This document shows, one piece after another, positions 23,876-31,873 of a DNA stretch of 45,977 nucleotides. The notes under the pieces were generated by a model. The model made no database searches. It was given only the letters and a program-made list of their open reading frames with translations, and was not told where the DNA came from. Positions within the stretch are counted from its first letter, which is position 1. Every line of letters begins with the position of its first letter. Source of the stretch: RFPW01 sp040401595 (GTDB lineage Bacteria; Pseudomonadota; Gammaproteobacteria; Burkholderiales; Burkholderiaceae_E); assembly GCA_040401595.1 (NCBI GenBank), contig JBBAOE010000024.1, positions 1-45,977 on the forward strand, given 5' to 3'. The position numbers and the translations under genes are program-made.

Positions 23876-25555
23876 TCAATCGATCAGCGGACCCACGCAA
23901 AAATGCGACATATGGCGATAGGCTCCCGGGCTGTGATAATCTCCGAACTCCGCGGTCGCGTCCTTACCACCAAACATTCGCGCCACGAATGGTCCGCCGG
24001 GATGCCGGTCTTTCCACTCGCTGATGTCGTAAACCTTACCGCGGATTATGATCCAGCAGTCCTCGAAGCTGGTATGCTGCGCAAGTTCGGCGCGAGTTAC
24101 GGGATGATCCCCCTTGAGTGAGACCTTCGGCGTCCAGAGATCCTTCGAGGCTTCATTCTTCAGCTCGCTTGCTGCCTCTCGCGATCGGAAGTCCCAGGGG
24201 CCAAGCTTGCGTAGCGGCAGCTTGTCACCAACGTTTCGAGCGTCGAAGTTGTAGATCCACGCGTCGTCATCCCCCGCGCGCGTTTCGTGATCGAAGATGG
24301 GATAATCGCGTTCGTTGACAGCTGCGAGTATCTTTCGGCGCTCCGGAGAATCGACAGGCTCGAGGTGCTTGAACGCGAACTTCGACATGAACTGGAAGCG
24401 CGTGGCGCGGTAGTGCCGTACGCGTTCATAGTGAAGCAGCGCGCTGTAAACATCGTTGCCATGGAGCTTGAAGCAGCTGCTCAAGGCCGCACCATCCTCG
24501 AAGGATTGGGCCGCGCCCTGTCCGAAAGTCGGCAGCATCGGGTGGGCTGCATCTCCCAGCAAGCAGATTCGGCCATCTTGCCAGTGCTCGAGTGCATCAC
24601 GATCGTACAGGCCCCATTTCGTGGGCTTTTCGATGGCACTGGCCAAAGCAACGATGTCATCCTTGCGGGGATCACCCGCATAGGCTCGCTCCATACTGTC
24701 CATCACGACGGAGTTTTCAATCGGGCGCCAGTCGCCCCAGTCTTCGGTGAATTCGCGGGAGTCAGGCTCGTAGTACGCCAGCCATACGTTAAGCAGCTCA
24801 CCGCCTCGTACCCAGTACGTCATGCACCAGGCACGAATGTCTTTGCGCGAGTCCATGCTGAAGGAGTCAATTGGGTTGTGATCCAACGGACTTCCGTCAA
24901 GCTTGCGCAAAGCGGCGACCTGCGCCCGCGGAATAAGCCCGCGATAGCATACGACTTCTGTCCAACGGCGTGGGGAGGCCTCCGGCCAGAGCTTATGCTT
25001 GACGGCTGAGTTGATGCCGTCGGAGCCAACCATCAGATCGCTGGTCGTGGTAGAGCCATCGTCGAAAGTCGCCGTCACCTTTTCCGCGTCTTGGGAAACT
25101 TCAGTCAAGCGTTTTCCAAAGTGCACTCTGATCGGACACCTTACTCCAGTCTCCGGGCCGAGTTCATAGACTCGTTTGTATAGGCACATCAGCAAGTCCT
25201 GACGATGCATGTGATGAAAGCCGCTTCCTTTGGCCAGTTGATCCGGCTGATTGTACAAAATCGGCTTGTGGGAGACCGAGTTGTCCGAGTTTATGTTTCG
25301 GGTGGCTTCAAGGATGGCGGCGCGTCCCCCATCTATAGCTCCATGCTCGCCTTTGGGATCGCCTCCGTCAAGGTCGACTCCTAGCCAATGGCATAGCCGC
25401 GCCCCGTTGGGGGGAATGTTTAAGCCGGCGCCAGCTGCGCTCGGCTTTTTCGTCTGTTCATACACATCGATGGCTTCGAAAACGTCACCCGCCTCACGGA
25501 GGGCCAATGCTGTGAACATCCCCCCCATGCCGCCGCCTATGATCATTGCTTTCAT
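23876..25555 (-). CDS. Class A flavoprotein monooxygenase fused to a C-terminal cytochrome b5 domain
   Basis: A 559-residue two-domain protein. Residues 1 to about 440 are a single-component aromatic hydroxylase of the salicylate-hydroxylase type: GGGMGG at 7-12 binds FAD, GSDG at 177-180 is the DG motif and LLGDAAHPMLP with Gly334-Asp335 is the GD motif. After a linker, residues about 481-556 form a cytochrome b5-like heme domain: CWIIIRGKVYDISEW, then HPGG with His518, and DYHS with His541, 23 residues apart as in b5. Start ATG 25,555 is chosen because GGAG lies eight bases upstream. It lies 100 bp after the TonB receptor gene on the same strand. Given catechol genes nearby, hydroxylation of a phenolic acid to catechol is plausible but unproven. 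The fusion is unusual for bacteria. Confidence 0.85.
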   Translation of the reverse strand: MKAMIIGGGMGGMFTALALREAGDVFEAIDVYEQTKKPSAAGAGLNIPPNGARLCHWLGVDLDGGDPKGEHGAIDGGRAAILEATRNINSDNSVSHKPILYNQPDQLAKGSGFHHMHRQDLLMCLYKRVYELGPETGVRCPIRVHFGKRLTEVSQDAEKVTATFDDGSTTTSDLMVGSDGINSAVKHKLWPEASPRRWTEVVCYRGLIPRAQVAALRKLDGSPLDHNPIDSFSMDSRKDIRAWCMTYWVRGGELLNVWLAYYEPDSREFTEDWGDWRPIENSVVMDSMERAYAGDPRKDDIVALASAIEKPTKWGLYDRDALEHWQDGRICLLGDAAHPMLPTFGQGAAQSFEDGAALSSCFKLHGNDVYSALLHYERVRHYRATRFQFMSKFAFKHLEPVDSPERRKILAAVNERDYPIFDHETRAGDDDAWIYNFDARNVGDKLPLRKLGPWDFRSREAASELKNEASKDLWTPKVSLKGDHPVTRAELAQHTSFEDCWIIIRGKVYDISEWKDRHPGGPFVARMFGGKDATAEFGDYHSPGAYRHMSHFCVGPLID

Positions 25556-25640
25556 CAAACACACTCCAAATTCTCGAGTTCCTAAAATCGGTCCGGCTTC
25601 TTACTTGATGGGGAGACTACGGCCCATCGCCGGGCGCGTT

Positions 25641-25659
25641 TCTAAACCCCGTGTTTAGA
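25641..25659 (-). terminator. Hairpin at the 3' end of the TonB receptor gene
   Basis: TCTAAAC and GTTTAGA form a perfect 7-bp stem around a 5-base loop and include the receptor's stop codon. No U-tract follows, so it may be an attenuating or RNA-stabilising hairpin rather than a full terminator. Confidence 0.35.
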
Positions 25660-27925
25660 ATTCAACGCCGACCCGGATCGTGAATTGGCGAGGAGGCTTG
25701 TAGGTGACCAACTCCCCGCCCCCTCCACCGGGGATGTCATTGAAGCCGACGTCGCGGGTCAGGTTGGCGATCTGCGCTGTATTGAACACGTTTGTGGCGG
25801 CTAACTCCAGCGTCCACCGGTCTGGATGAAGCCAAAACACTCTAAGGTTCACATTCTGGTGACTGGGTACAAAGTCGGACCCGCCTGGATCGGCGAATCC
25901 GGCACGCCGATTGAACGGGGTAGTGTATGACGAGCCCACATAACCATATTCGCCCCTTAGCTTGAGCTCACCGGCAGAACCGATTTCGATTTTCTGAGTC
26001 GCGCCTAGGTTGAATGTCCAATCAGGGGTTTTCGCCACCCGGTTTCCGCCTAACTGCGTGCCTTGTATGAAAACGTCGTCTAGTCTCCCATCAGTGTAGC
26101 TGACCGCTGTATTGACAGTTAGTCCGCTCGATAGCTCGGCGAGCGCTTCCAATTCAACGCCCCGTACCTTTGCTCCAGGAGCATTGTAAGCAATTGGGCC
26201 ATTGATTTGAAGTACCTGAAACTGCAACTTTGAATATTGATTTTGATATGCGGCAATGTTAAGCCGCACCCGGCGATCAAATAGCATCGCTTTCAATCCC
26301 GCCTCATAGGCGCGTACAGTCTCAGGCTCGTATACTGCGTTACCTAGCAGGGGATTGATCGCTTGGTTGATCCCGCCCGAGCGGAAGCCAGTGGAATGGC
26401 TAACGTAGACGAGAGCATCGTTCGTCACCTGGTAGTCGAGAACGCCCCGATATGTGATTTTTTCCCAACTGCCGCCAACAGGACCGGAGAACGGTGCGCC
26501 CTGGAAGTGGAAGCCTCTGTTTATCCCTTGCTTACGGTCTTTGGTATGGCGCAATCCGCCGGTTGCCAAAAGTCCGGGCAGTACCTCGTACGTGGCCTGA
26601 CCGAAGAAGGCGTGGGAACGTGAATTAACGTTGCCGCTGTACCACCATCCCGCGCGCTGATTGAACTGTTTGGCGAACACATCGAACCTTCCCTTGAAGA
26701 ACTCGGTGATTCGAAAAGCCTTCTCGTTAAAGTAGTATGCGCCAAGCAACCATTTGAACGGGCCATTGCTATTTGATACGATTTGAAGTTCTTCAGAAAA
26801 TTGACTAGCGTCTTCAGAAAATAGCGCCTCTGATAGAGGCAACGGACTGTAGTCCTCGTCCTGTCGCGTCAAATAATACGAATTGGCGTACCCCGTAATT
26901 GATTTCAGGGTAACTGGGCCCAAGTCGTACTCAAGCGTGCCGGAAAGCAGCAGAAACTCCTGCGAGTGCTCAAGTTGTGTGTCTACCGACTCTCTAAATG
27001 GGCGCAGATCATTGACCGGCGTAGGACCAAACCCCGTGTAGGTGTTGAAGCCTGGGACGCCGCTCGCTGGACCACCAGAGAACGCGAACCCCGGTGGGCC
27101 GGCAAGGGGGACGTTCGGCGTCGTGGTGGTGCCAGGAAAAGGCTCGCGCGACTCGGGCTTGGACCCAACCCCGCCTGATTTGACATAGGTACTTGAGAGC
27201 AACAGAGTTAGCGGTCCGCCCCAGTCGAATTGGATGTGTCCGCGCAGGCCCCAGTCGTCAGCGTCGTTCGCGTCGGGGCCCGTCAGGTTCTTCGTGAAGC
27301 CATCGCGCTGCTCGAAAGTGCCTACCAAGCGGGCAGCAATTCCATCCGCCAAAGGCACATTGATTGCCGCCCGGCCGCTTACCAAGTCATAGGTGCCTAG
27401 CGCAATGTCGGCGCTCCCGCCGAACTCGCTCGTCGGCTTCTTAGTGATGTAATTGATTGTACCACCCGTGGCGTTGCGGCCGTAGAGCGTGCCCTGCGGA
27501 CCACGTAGGACCTCAACGCGTTCGCTATCGAATGCAGTGAATAGGAAACCGACGGGACGACCAATGTAGACCCCGTCATAATGCAGCGCGACCCCTGGAT
27601 CACCTCCCGCCGTATTGTTCTCTTGCCCTATCCCGCGCAAATTAACAAATGCCCATGGGCCGAAAGTTCCCAGCTGGAGCCCGGGCGCCACGCTGGAGAG
27701 GTCCTCGAACCCATCAAAGCCGATTTCCGTCAGCATTGCCTCATCTAGAGCGGTGACAGCTATTGGCACCCGCTGTGCGGATTCGCTGCGCTTCTGCGCG
27801 GTGACAATGATTTCTTCGATTTGCGCCTGCGCTGGCGAGGCAACTACCGTCAGCCCCACTGCTAGAATTGTGCTGCAGCGATAGGCTACACGAAGCGCCC
27901 GCTTACTGGTTCTTCCACCGGCCAT
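25655..27925 (-). CDS. TonB-dependent outer-membrane receptor
   Basis: A 756-residue receptor. A signal peptide ends in ASPAQAQ, followed by a TonB-box-like IEEIIVTAQKR and a plug domain (DGFEDLSSVAPGLQLG, VEVLRGPQGTLYGRNATGG, INYITKKP). The long beta-barrel ends in FTIRVGVEF with the terminal aromatic residue. ATG 27,925 is preceded by GGGGAGAAGAAAGAT. In sphingomonads many such receptors take up aromatic or other organic substrates rather than iron complexes; its place directly upstream of the flavoprotein suggests it imports that enzyme's substrate, which is inference. Confidence 0.9.
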   Translation of the reverse strand: MAGGRTSKRALRVAYRCSTILAVGLTVVASPAQAQIEEIIVTAQKRSESAQRVPIAVTALDEAMLTEIGFDGFEDLSSVAPGLQLGTFGPWAFVNLRGIGQENNTAGGDPGVALHYDGVYIGRPVGFLFTAFDSERVEVLRGPQGTLYGRNATGGTINYITKKPTSEFGGSADIALGTYDLVSGRAAINVPLADGIAARLVGTFEQRDGFTKNLTGPDANDADDWGLRGHIQFDWGGPLTLLLSSTYVKSGGVGSKPESREPFPGTTTTPNVPLAGPPGFAFSGGPASGVPGFNTYTGFGPTPVNDLRPFRESVDTQLEHSQEFLLLSGTLEYDLGPVTLKSITGYANSYYLTRQDEDYSPLPLSEALFSEDASQFSEELQIVSNSNGPFKWLLGAYYFNEKAFRITEFFKGRFDVFAKQFNQRAGWWYSGNVNSRSHAFFGQATYEVLPGLLATGGLRHTKDRKQGINRGFHFQGAPFSGPVGGSWEKITYRGVLDYQVTNDALVYVSHSTGFRSGGINQAINPLLGNAVYEPETVRAYEAGLKAMLFDRRVRLNIAAYQNQYSKLQFQVLQINGPIAYNAPGAKVRGVELEALAELSSGLTVNTAVSYTDGRLDDVFIQGTQLGGNRVAKTPDWTFNLGATQKIEIGSAGELKLRGEYGYVGSSYTTPFNRRAGFADPGGSDFVPSHQNVNLRVFWLHPDRWTLELAATNVFNTAQIANLTRDVGFNDIPGGGGGELVTYKPPRQFTIRVGVEF

Positions 27926-28128
27926 ATCTTTCTTCTCCCCTTTTGGCGATGTCCATTGCCTGGACACTTACGAGACTTTGCGGGCCGCTGCCCGCGCCTC
28001 ACTTTCGATTTCTGCTTGGGGGGTAATACTAAGAGGAAGCGTCAATCAAATACCATTGAGGTGCTCACTCCATACGCAGTTAGCATCAACAATACCGTTA
28101 TGCACCGCATCTTGGCACAAGGCATTTG

Positions 28129-28157
28129 AGTATGGTATAGCTTAGTACAGTATGGTA
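28129..28157. promoter_or_regulatory. Direct repeat of AGTATGGTA spaced 20 bp in the receptor/LysR intergenic region
   Basis: AGTATGGTA occurs at 28,129-28,137 and again at 28,149-28,157, exactly two helical turns apart, with inverted relatives ATACCAT at 28,050-28,056 and CCATAC at 28,071-28,076. The 360-bp intergenic space between divergent receptor and regulator genes is where a LysR protein would be expected to bind. Confidence 0.45.
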
Positions 28158-28285
28158 CGGCTGGGAGCATTGCCCTGAAATTGGAGTTTGATCCGTAATA
28201 CGCCCCGCAGAAGCGCGGAAACCATCTGATTAACCGAGTCCTACGGTGGACGCGACTTGATCACAAATTGTTGAGAGGAAAGTCA

Positions 28286-29188
28286 ATGAAACTCAATCAG
28301 ATTTCCTACTTCATCGCCGTTGCGGAAGAAGAGAACGTCAGTCGCGCCGCTGCGCGGCTTAATATCTCTCAACCTCCCCTCACCCGCCAAATTCAAAATT
28401 TGGAATCAAGTCTAGGTGTAATGCTGTTTAACCGGCACTGGGGTGGAATGGCATTGACAGAGGCTGGAACAGTTTTCCTCAGGGAGGCGCGCAATATCCA
28501 AGCAATGATCGATCTGGCCGTAGATCGAGTCAGGCGAGCGGGCAGAGGCGAGTTTGGCCGCTTCGATATTAGCGTATACGGTTCAGGCATCTTAGGTATC
28601 ATTCCTAAAATCATCCATGAATTTCGTCTCGCACATCCTGAGGTCGATGTTTCCATTCATTGGCAATCTAAGGAAGACCAGATTCTCTCGCTCCGACACC
28701 GGACCATTAACGTCGCGTTCAATCGCTTTGTTGATCCACAAAGCGATCTGATTGTCGAATGCATTTCGAAAGAGAAGATTTATCTAGCGGTGAATTCTTT
28801 ATCTGATTTGGCCCGGCTGGATAGCGTAGACCTGCGCGATTGTAGCGAAGAGAACTTCATCATGTTTCCAACAAAAGGGCGACCCGGATTTTATGATAAG
28901 TCTGTCGAGTTGTGTCGAGAAGCTGGATTTGTCCCTCACATTGCGCAGGAGGTTGGCGACATCACAACTGGAATCGCTCTTGTCGCCTCAGGCTTCGGCG
29001 CTGCGTTTGTGACCGAGAGCGCGACAGCGATTGGGGTGCCAAATGTAGTTTACATGAAGCTAGACGAATTACCTGGAACCCCTACCGTAGATTTGAGCTG
29101 TATATACCTAAACGGCTTGATCTCTCCGATCCTGCAACGATTTCTGGATATCGCGCGGTCTTTAGCGGATAGGAGTTCGGAGCCGTAA
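28286..29188 (+). CDS. LysR-family transcriptional regulator
   Basis: A 300-residue LysR regulator. The N-terminal winged helix-turn-helix reads MKLNQISYFIAVAEE and SRAAARLNISQPPLTRQIQNLE; a periplasmic-binding-protein-like effector domain follows (FDISVYGSGILG, TTGIALVASGFGAAFV). AGAGGAAAGTCA precedes ATG 28,286, which fixes the start. It is divergent from the TonB receptor and is the only regulator on the island, so it may control the receptor/flavoprotein block and perhaps the cat operon; CatR/BenM-like proteins respond to muconate or aromatic acids. It looks more AT-rich than the meta operon. Confidence 0.88.
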   Translation: MKLNQISYFIAVAEEENVSRAAARLNISQPPLTRQIQNLESSLGVMLFNRHWGGMALTEAGTVFLREARNIQAMIDLAVDRVRRAGRGEFGRFDISVYGSGILGIIPKIIHEFRLAHPEVDVSIHWQSKEDQILSLRHRTINVAFNRFVDPQSDLIVECISKEKIYLAVNSLSDLARLDSVDLRDCSEENFIMFPTKGRPGFYDKSVELCREAGFVPHIAQEVGDITTGIALVASGFGAAFVTESATAIGVPNVVYMKLDELPGTPTVDLSCIYLNGLISPILQRFLDIARSLADRSSEP

Positions 29189-29736
29189 CCGGAGGTCTAT
29201 TAATCACCTTGAGTGCGAGGTCCGTTTGGGCTGGGGTGCAGCAACTTACGATTGAGGACTGTCCGGTCATGGGCAAAAAGGGGCGCGTGTCCTACCGTGC
29301 CGCTTCGCGAACCGCTGGGTATCTTGCCGCCCCGGCCAGGTGCCTTTTTGTGAAGCCTTCAACGCCTTAACTGATCGGCTTATACCGGTGGGCCCCGTCT
29401 TAGGGGCGATCGGTAGGGGCTAGGCACTCCGCAGTTGAGCGCTTGAGTTGCCAGGGGGCTTTCGTGGGACTACGTTCCTGTCCTGTTTCAAAGGGGGGGC
29501 GCGTGGCGGACGGCAGCTCGCGCGCAAGTATTCAGCCATGAAGCGTTCGTGGCGCAACGGTTCGAACTGCCTGGGGTGTGGGAAAAATGCGGAAAATTCG
29601 CGCCGAGCCGGCCCCACGTATTGGCTGGCGAAGAACGCATTCGCCGATATTATGGGGCGCCCTCGAACTAGGCCAGCGGGTGCCTAGAGAACCAGCCCTG
29701 CCAGAACTCGGGTCGTCGTTGGCTACGGCGCGCCAG
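29189..29736. other. Non-coding stretch between the regulator and the IS6 relic
   Basis: About 550 bp without a convincing gene. A minus-strand frame at 29,420-29,617 (FFPHPRQFEPLRHERFMAEY inside) has a protein-like look but no start context, and I cannot place it in a family. Probably debris of an earlier element. Confidence 0.35.
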
Positions 29737-30187
29737 GGTGCTGTCAGATCGACGCCAACTCATCTCCACTTGACGCAATCCGGGTCTGATCAACGCGCCA
29801 TCATGTCGTAAGATTTTGCCACTCGGCCAATGCAGCCGAGCGGCGAGCCTTGAATGTTTCCCTGTCGACGAGATGGCGCTCCGAGTTGAAGTGGTTCGAG
29901 ATCGAGGCGTGCACTGACGCAAATTTCTGAAGCGATTTCATTCGCCGGAACCGCTGCATGGCACGCTCTCGTCGCCGGAATGGTAGGTGACTATTTTCAG
30001 CCCGATTGTTCAGCCACCGGCCCACCTCGCGGCGGTTCTCGTAGCCGAGTTCCTTCATCGCTGCGGGGTAGGATCGGAGGCCGTCGGTGACGATCTTCTC
30101 GGCTTTCCCGTGCCGCTTCAGCGCCTTCTTCAAGAATGCCAAGGCCGCGGATTTGTCTCGCTTCTTGGTGACATAGGATTCGAGGAC
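29737..30187 (-). pseudogene. IS6-family transposase, C-terminal part with its terminal repeat
   Basis: On the minus strand the frame VLESYVTKKRDKSAALAF, IVTDGLRSYPAAM, RWLNNRAENSHLPFRRRERAM to LAEWQNLTT is the C-terminal two thirds of an IS6 transposase, very similar to the copy at 3951. The terminus GGTGCTGTCA lies at 29,737-29,746. The N-terminal part is missing: the frame is broken at the left end of the IS3-family element, and no clear continuation exists on its far side. Orientation is opposite to the other two IS6 relics. Confidence 0.8.
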
Positions 30188-30248
30188 TGGCCTGCTGCCG
30201 GTTTGATGGACACCGAGATAAGGTGTTTTATCGAACTGGAGGTACAGC

Positions 30249-30539
30249 ATGGAACGACGGAAGTTTACGCGCGAGTTTAAGCTCGAAGCAGTGAAGTTGA
30301 TCAAGGAACGCGGTGTCAGCTTTGCGCAAGCATCGCGGGATCTGGATGTTCACCAGACGGTGCTGCGCAACTGGGTGCGCGATTTTGGCAGCGATCCGGC
30401 ATCGGCATTTCCGGGGCATGGCCAGATGAAGCCAGAGCAGCTGGAGCTAGCGCGTTTGCGCAAGGAAGTGGCGAAGCTCAAGGCGGAGCGCGACATTCTA
30501 AAAAAAGCCGCGGCCTACTTTGCGAAGGACTCCCTGTGA
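30249..30539 (+). CDS. IS3-family transposase OrfA
   Basis: A 96-residue DNA-binding protein: MERRKFTREFKLEAVKLI and the helix-turn-helix SFAQASRDLDVHQTVLRNW, then a leucine-zipper-like coiled coil LARLRKEVAKLKAERDILKK. Seven A residues at 30,500-30,506 form a slippery site; a -1 shift there leads into the orfB frame, as in other IS3 elements that make OrfAB transposase. Its stop overlaps the orfB GTG. Confidence 0.92.
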   Translation: MERRKFTREFKLEAVKLIKERGVSFAQASRDLDVHQTVLRNWVRDFGSDPASAFPGHGQMKPEQLELARLRKEVAKLKAERDILKKAAAYFAKDSL

Positions 30540-31396
30540 GGTTCGCCTTCATCGCGAAGCACCGAGATATCTGGCCGGTATCGTGGATCTGCGGGGCTCT
30601 CGGGGTCTCGCGCAGCGGCTTCCATGCCTGGCTCACCCGTGCGCCATCTGCCCGCGCCAGAAGCGACGAGGAGATCGGTGCCAGGGTCAGGGCGAGCCAT
30701 GTCACACGCTTCCGCACCTATGGCGCCAGGCCTGTCTGGCACGACCTGCTGGCCGAGGGCTATCGATGCGGCCTACACAGGATCGAGCGGCTGATGCGCG
30801 CACAAGGTCTGCGGGCACGACCGCGTCGGCGCGGACTGCCCAAGGATACCGGTGAACGCTCGGTCATCGCCGACAATGTGCTGGACCGCCAGTTCACCGC
30901 TGGCGGACCCAACCAGAAGTGGGTGGCTGACTTCACCTACATCTGGACTGCCGAAGGTTGGCTCTATGTCGCGGCCGTGATCGACTTGTTCTCGCGGCGT
31001 GTCGTCGGATGGTCGATGCAAGCCGAGATGACAGCTCAACTCGTCACCGACGCGCTGATCATGGCGATCTGGCGGCGCGGCAAGCCTGATGCACTGCTGC
31101 ATCACTCGGATCAGGGCAGCCAATATACCAGCGAGCAGTTCCAGCGGCTGATGGCCGACAATGATGTTGCCTGCTCAATGAGCCGATCAGGAAACTGCTG
31201 GGACAATGCCGCGATGGAGAGCTTCTTCTCCTCGCTCAAGACCGAAAGGACCGCGAGAAAGGTCTACAGGGCACGGGACGAAGCCAAGGCCGATGTGTTC
31301 GATTACATCGAATGCTTCTACAACCCCATCCGAAGGCACTCGACCATCGGATACCGAAGCCCCATCGACTTCGAACGCGAAGCCGGTGTAGCATGA
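30536..31396 (+). CDS. IS3-family transposase OrfB (DDE integrase domain)
   Basis: A 286-residue rve-type catalytic protein. The DDE residues lie in WVADFTYIWT (Asp), HHSDQGSQYTS (Asp) and WDNAAMESFFSSLKTE (Glu), and YNPIRRHSTIGYRSP is the usual C-terminal signature. The frame is open upstream to the A7 slip site in orfA, so a fused OrfAB is the likely active transposase; GTG 30,536 gives the stand-alone form. No disruptions are visible, so the element may still be mobile. Confidence 0.92.
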   Translation: MRFAFIAKHRDIWPVSWICGALGVSRSGFHAWLTRAPSARARSDEEIGARVRASHVTRFRTYGARPVWHDLLAEGYRCGLHRIERLMRAQGLRARPRRRGLPKDTGERSVIADNVLDRQFTAGGPNQKWVADFTYIWTAEGWLYVAAVIDLFSRRVVGWSMQAEMTAQLVTDALIMAIWRRGKPDALLHHSDQGSQYTSEQFQRLMADNDVACSMSRSGNCWDNAAMESFFSSLKTERTARKVYRARDEAKADVFDYIECFYNPIRRHSTIGYRSPIDFEREAGVA

Positions 31397-31602
31397 ATGA
31401 GCCAATCTCGGTGTCCATCAAACCGGCAGCAGGCCACAAATAGCGCTTATCAGTCGCGTCACTCGACCTGGCTTCGCGGTTGGATATGCAAGCAGCACGT
31501 CGAGGCGGACATTGATTTCCCACGGCTCGGAGGTCGACGTGTTCAGAGCTAATTTATGAGGGCTAATGCTGGTCAACGCACCTGATCTTTACGTCCAATT
31601 CG

Positions 31603-31631
31603 CCTGTTATGGCCCTGTTACTACCCTGTTA
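31603..31631. repeat. Three CCTGTTA iterons with 11-bp period
   Basis: CCTGTTA occurs at 31,603, 31,614 and 31,625, each start exactly 11 bp from the last, so all lie on one face of the helix. Related CCTGTT/AACAGG hexamers recur at 31,712, 31,729 and 31,739. Confidence 0.7.
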
Positions 31632-31676
31632 ATCGCGGAACTGCAAAACTGCGATATCACTCTGAAACGCCCGGAT

Positions 31677-31704
31677 AATCCGCATTTTTTTGGACATGCG
31701 GATT
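31677..31704. repeat. Perfect 9-bp dyad AATCCGCAT / ATGCGGATT
   Basis: The arms at 31,677-31,685 and 31,696-31,704 are exact reverse complements with a 10-base spacer containing T6. It could fold as a hairpin or bind a dimeric protein. Confidence 0.65.
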
Positions 31705-31711
31705 CATAATA

Positions 31712-31734
31712 CCTGTTTTGCGACCGAAAACAGG
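31712..31734. repeat. Perfect 8-bp dyad CCTGTTTT / AAAACAGG
   Basis: Arms at 31,712-31,719 and 31,727-31,734 enclose a 7-base spacer, and a further AAAACAGG follows at 31,737-31,744. The hexamer core is the same as in the iterons at 31,603-31,631. Confidence 0.65.
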
Positions 31735-31873
31735 CAAAAACAGGTATAAATGTACAGAGACCGTATCGCTCCGGACTGCGCCCCGCACCATTTTTTAGGC
31801 AGTCGGCGCAGGGCAAAGATATTGCCTCAAGGCGTTGATCGCCAAATGTTACCTTTGGCTTATCCTAAATGGA

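Larger units (their letters stand above)
30188..31436 (+). mobile_element. IS3-family insertion sequence, apparently complete
   Basis: The element is bounded by perfect 32-bp inverted repeats at 30,188-30,219 and 31,405-31,436 (each begins TGGCCTGCTGCCGGTTTGAT when read inward). It carries the two overlapping frames orfA and orfB. I see no matching target duplication outside the repeats, so adjacent DNA may have been deleted after insertion. It sits in the IS6 relic. Confidence 0.88.
31437..31873. other. Repeat-rich island/core junction without genes
   Basis: No gene is seen. The stretch holds three CCTGTTA iterons and two perfect dyads, listed separately, and leads into the 3' end of the tlpA-like core gene. 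The right border of the island must fall here. No copy of the tRNA-Leu 3' end was found in it beyond a 7-base CGCACCA match. Confidence 0.5.

Noticed and set aside
29420..29617. Minus-strand frame with protein-like sequence
   Set aside because: No start signal, no recognisable domain, and surrounded by debris; reported only as part of the non-coding stretch.
31434..31443. CCACAAATAG beside the IS3 right end as continuation of the interrupted IS6 transposase
   Set aside because: Ten bases match the IS6 segment encoding YLW, but the following sequence does not resemble IS6, so the match may be chance or leave only a trace.
30178..31446. Target-site duplication of the IS3 element
   Set aside because: Bases outside the 32-bp inverted repeats do not match (GAC on the left, CAA on the right).
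31780..31791. CGCACCA as duplicated tRNA-Leu end (attachment site)
   Set aside because: Only seven bases match; upstream bases do not follow the tRNA T-arm, and typical attachment repeats are longer.
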